Positions 6,001 to 6,876 of a stretch of 6,876 bases of DNA are shown one piece after another. The stretch lies in contig JAJYKO010000294.1 in NCBI GenBank assembly GCA_021788565.1, positions 1-6,876 on the forward strand, given 5' to 3'. The number at the start of each line of letters is the position of its first letter. The first letter of the stretch is position 1. Source of the stretch: Chloroflexota bacterium (GTDB lineage Bacteria > Chloroflexota > UBA6077). Position numbers and translations under genes: made by a program. The notes below the pieces were generated by a model. The model was not told where the DNA came from and did not search any database. It saw only the letters and a list, made by a program, of their open reading frames with translations.

Positions 6001-6791
6001 AGCAGGAAGCACGAGTGAAGCTGCGGCGGCAGTTCGAAGAGGCGGAGGCGATGGTATCCGGCATCTCCGCGGCCGAAAAGGCCATGGCCGAACGGCTAGC
6101 CCGGTCCAGCAAGGCTTCTCCCAATGAGGAGGTGCTGATGGGTCGAGCCCGCGAAGTCCTCGCGGAGACGCGGCGCAAGGATCTTGTCCGCGCCCTCGGC
6201 GAGACCCCGGTAGATCCTGTGAAGGTCGGCCGCTTGCAAGCTGAGATCAAGATACTCGAGCCTGGTGCCTACGTCACCCCGGCTGCCGTGGCCGACGTCG
6301 TCCGCAACCAGCAGACGCAGAAGAACGCCGAGGCAATGTGGCGCGTGGGCCCAGACGGCAGGCGCCGCTACGCCGGTCCGGGAGATGTCGTGGATATCAA
6401 CGGCGGCGGGAAGATGGTGCTCGGGGAAAGGGTGACGGACCTCGACCGGCTCACCCAAAGCGCGGCCGACTCCTTCGCACAGCTGAGCGCGCACCAGCGG
6501 GAACAGCTTGTCGACAGAATCAAAGCGGCCGCCAAGTATTCGGGGCGCATCGACCACGCCGAGTGGGCTGCCGGGTTGGAACACGCCCTGGCCGATGCCG
6601 GTCTACCGGCTAAGGAAGTCGTGGAACGCTTCAAGACGCCGGACGGCTCCTATGACACCGATCGGGCGGAGGCGTTCGTAGGCGAGATGATGGAGAAGGC
6701 ACGAGAGGAGTCCATCAGGCTGCGCACCGTCGCCGTCACGCGCGACGCGCCGCCCCAGACGTCCAATGCCACGCCGATGGAGAAGCCGTGA
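3048..6791 (+). CDS. Large eCIS core domain (DUF4157) protein, candidate cargo/effector with nucleotidyltransferase-like region
   Basis: Protein of 1247 residues; GAGG at 3036-3039 lies eight bases before the ATG. Residues about 54-152 are an eCIS core domain (DUF4157): PLTREQQADMERIVG, the RLHTG motif (97-101), ADAFTVGNDVFF, then LLAHELTHVRQQ with zincin motif H142-E-L-T-H146 and a later EAEAT (167-171) that can supply a third, glutamate ligand. Residues 180-430 are mainly helical. Hydrophobic stretches occur near 430-456, 522-545, 581-606 and 615-636. A Pro/Gly/Ser/Glu-rich linker spans about 682-770. A helix then leads into GS-x5-DID (G825, S826, D832, D834), the signature of polymerase-beta-type nucleotidyltransferases, with D886, E896 or D898 as possible third acid. 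Residues about 930-1247 are helical and charged, with no known domain recognised. DUF4157 is known to mark proteins associated with and loaded into eCIS. I infer a delivered toxin or modifying enzyme; the DUF4157 call is firm, the nucleotidyltransferase call moderate. No secretion signal is visible. Confidence 0.88.
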   Translation: MPNTRAAADRAIGAAGRDALSLAHSLSLAANASLHRQPTLLKRTGSAYTPASLPGGVALTPASARALGSADGEGTPLTREQQADMERIVGGSLRNTRLHTGSEAARTAAVLQADAFTVGNDVFFAEGKYDPSSARGQALLAHELTHVRQQTAGEIRGHEGEGAGEAEAEATERMVLTGRLSTRGMSVGRYVRNYGTADGRPLSAADSARLDAISARALAVCREVLVAELGSLANERIDRLPVDVSLDLSAMTDNQAAEEWGHAIAEQVRAELISQTIPPPRAVIARSKNDDLQPVADEETMMKADVDQIVGLLKQQWMSDADERLALSLVERWAAADMEMHRHFPDYVQTKRLDRFLYLLKVRTFSRHTARTGWLAEEWSSAYDLLWHELEDDRLERFKLLVSMSQNQATRGPETAREESAWSYVGKREALGSLGILKAMGLALTGVADASLWLQWKLLGKTIAEAMKSAGMKNVRTGPMSFSKEVSEGFDFMAQGLAGKMGVDLKERATFGMNAYDFGGTYGQIVGALMLSGGLGELGDAGKVIGAVQAAKGVDDLRTTLQTLRKGPPPLTWSQILSRGDILAQMVGVLASVIGVAGVAGGKAAADATARTLKIFGIAANTSQIALYTTAYLQVDSDPRYQGKSPEERDKAKHEMLTQMLSTVATTADDLGGEKFNKWQAKGKIAAGAAAAGAQPEVVPGKPEQTAQASDFTPPASEPGAPAGDQFPAIGPVVGASESPMKGSGTAGEESAGKQPGSSESEAESTPRAGAAAEKLRAVKDWKGEVRKLPAEQQAPLDAARNAVVQEAIKEALKDFPDLDAGNVGSKGAGSDIDVTFQPKAELLAKMHSGDPAAIAKAIKESGIAQRRFMETLRSRTGGEPGTTLDTNGYSFVGSEVDLPTSSAAQAQAATHQADVASLAAVLRGMEEGNPAGSARGWEQYKREQLARLSGDATPEHTVTVDGPSGPETKVIPEGEVGPLQKAIEQEARVKLRRQFEEAEAMVSGISAAEKAMAERLARSSKASPNEEVLMGRAREVLAETRRKDLVRALGETPVDPVKVGRLQAEIKILEPGAYVTPAAVADVVRNQQTQKNAEAMWRVGPDGRRRYAGPGDVVDINGGGKMVLGERVTDLDRLTQSAADSFAQLSAHQREQLVDRIKAAAKYSGRIDHAEWAAGLEHALADAGLPAKEVVERFKTPDGSYDTDRAEAFVGEMMEKAREESIRLRTVAVTRDAPPQTSNATPMEKP

Positions 6792-6876
6792 CGATTCGCA
6801 TCAACGAATTGATCTGCAACGTGACGGTGACGCTGGGAGCGCCGGCGCTGAATCTGGCGGAACTTCCGCCGGCCGA
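6788..6876 (+). CDS. Small eCIS gene, possibly DUF5908-like, 3' partial
   Basis: A GTG start at 6788 overlaps the cargo stop as GTGA, with GGAG at 6779-6782 five bases upstream, so translation is probably coupled. The frame stays open to the window end for 29 codons and begins MTIRINELICNVTVTLG. The 'IRINEL-hydrophobic-x-VTV' pattern recalls the start of the very short DUF5908 proteins of contractile injection loci, often near tape-measure genes. That resemblance rests on a short motif and the end is missing. It does not look like an immunity protein, but too little is visible to exclude that. Confidence 0.5.
   Translation, partial: MTIRINELICNVTVTLGAPALNLAELPPA

Noticed and set aside
1..6876. 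CRISPR arrays, tRNA/rRNA genes, insertion sequences, attachment sites
   Set aside because: Reading through both strands I saw no direct repeat series, no tRNA-like cloverleaf or rRNA sequence, no transposase and no flanking duplications; nearly all the DNA is explained by the plus-strand genes.

Overview
The window is part of one operon for a contractile injection system (CIS) of the extracellular, phage-tail-like type (eCIS). All genes are on the plus strand and tightly packed, with two 4-base start/stop overlaps, one short gene with no clear start, and a single 120-base gap. The DNA is GC-rich (I estimate mid-60s percent) with strong G/C bias at third codon positions. This fits a high-GC bacterium such as an actinobacterium, chloroflexote or deltaproteobacterium-like lineage, but nothing here fixes the taxon.

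Left part (2-2187): the structural genes. The window opens inside a tail sheath gene whose start lies upstream; the frame is open for 41 codons before its first visible ATG. Next come an inner tube protein of the T4 gp19-like family, a small protein resembling eCIS/phage tail assembly chaperones with a CPECGH half zinc ribbon, and a very short DUF6760-like protein. The short protein's conserved body begins directly at the stop codon of the chaperone, in the -1 frame and without a canonical start nearby. This leaves a far-upstream start, a non-canonical ATA start, or a -1 frameshift like those in phage tail chaperone genes.

Middle (2188-2307): the only real intergenic gap. It holds a perfect 16-bp inverted repeat with a 6-base loop and no T tract, a small second hairpin, and a strong ribosome binding site. 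It probably separates the highly expressed sheath/tube block from the genes after it.

Right part (2308-6876): first a LytM/M23-like protein in which most zinc and catalytic histidines are replaced, so it is probably a structural or binding protein rather than an active peptidase. Then a 1247-residue protein with an N-terminal eCIS core domain (DUF4157) carrying an intact HELTH zincin motif, a long helical region with several hydrophobic stretches, a Pro/Gly/Ser/Glu-rich linker, and a C-terminal part with a GS-x5-DID motif typical of polymerase-beta-type nucleotidyltransferases. This is the best candidate for the cargo (effector) loaded into the injection system. A GTG-started small gene, possibly DUF5908-like, overlaps its end and runs off the window.

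Working model: sheath and tube form the contractile device, the two small proteins help its assembly, the M23-like protein may be a baseplate or wall-contact component, and the large DUF4157 protein is carried and delivered. The most notable points are the probable nucleotidyltransferase effector, the start/frameshift problem at 2020-2040, the hairpin at 2197-2234, and the inactivated LytM fold.
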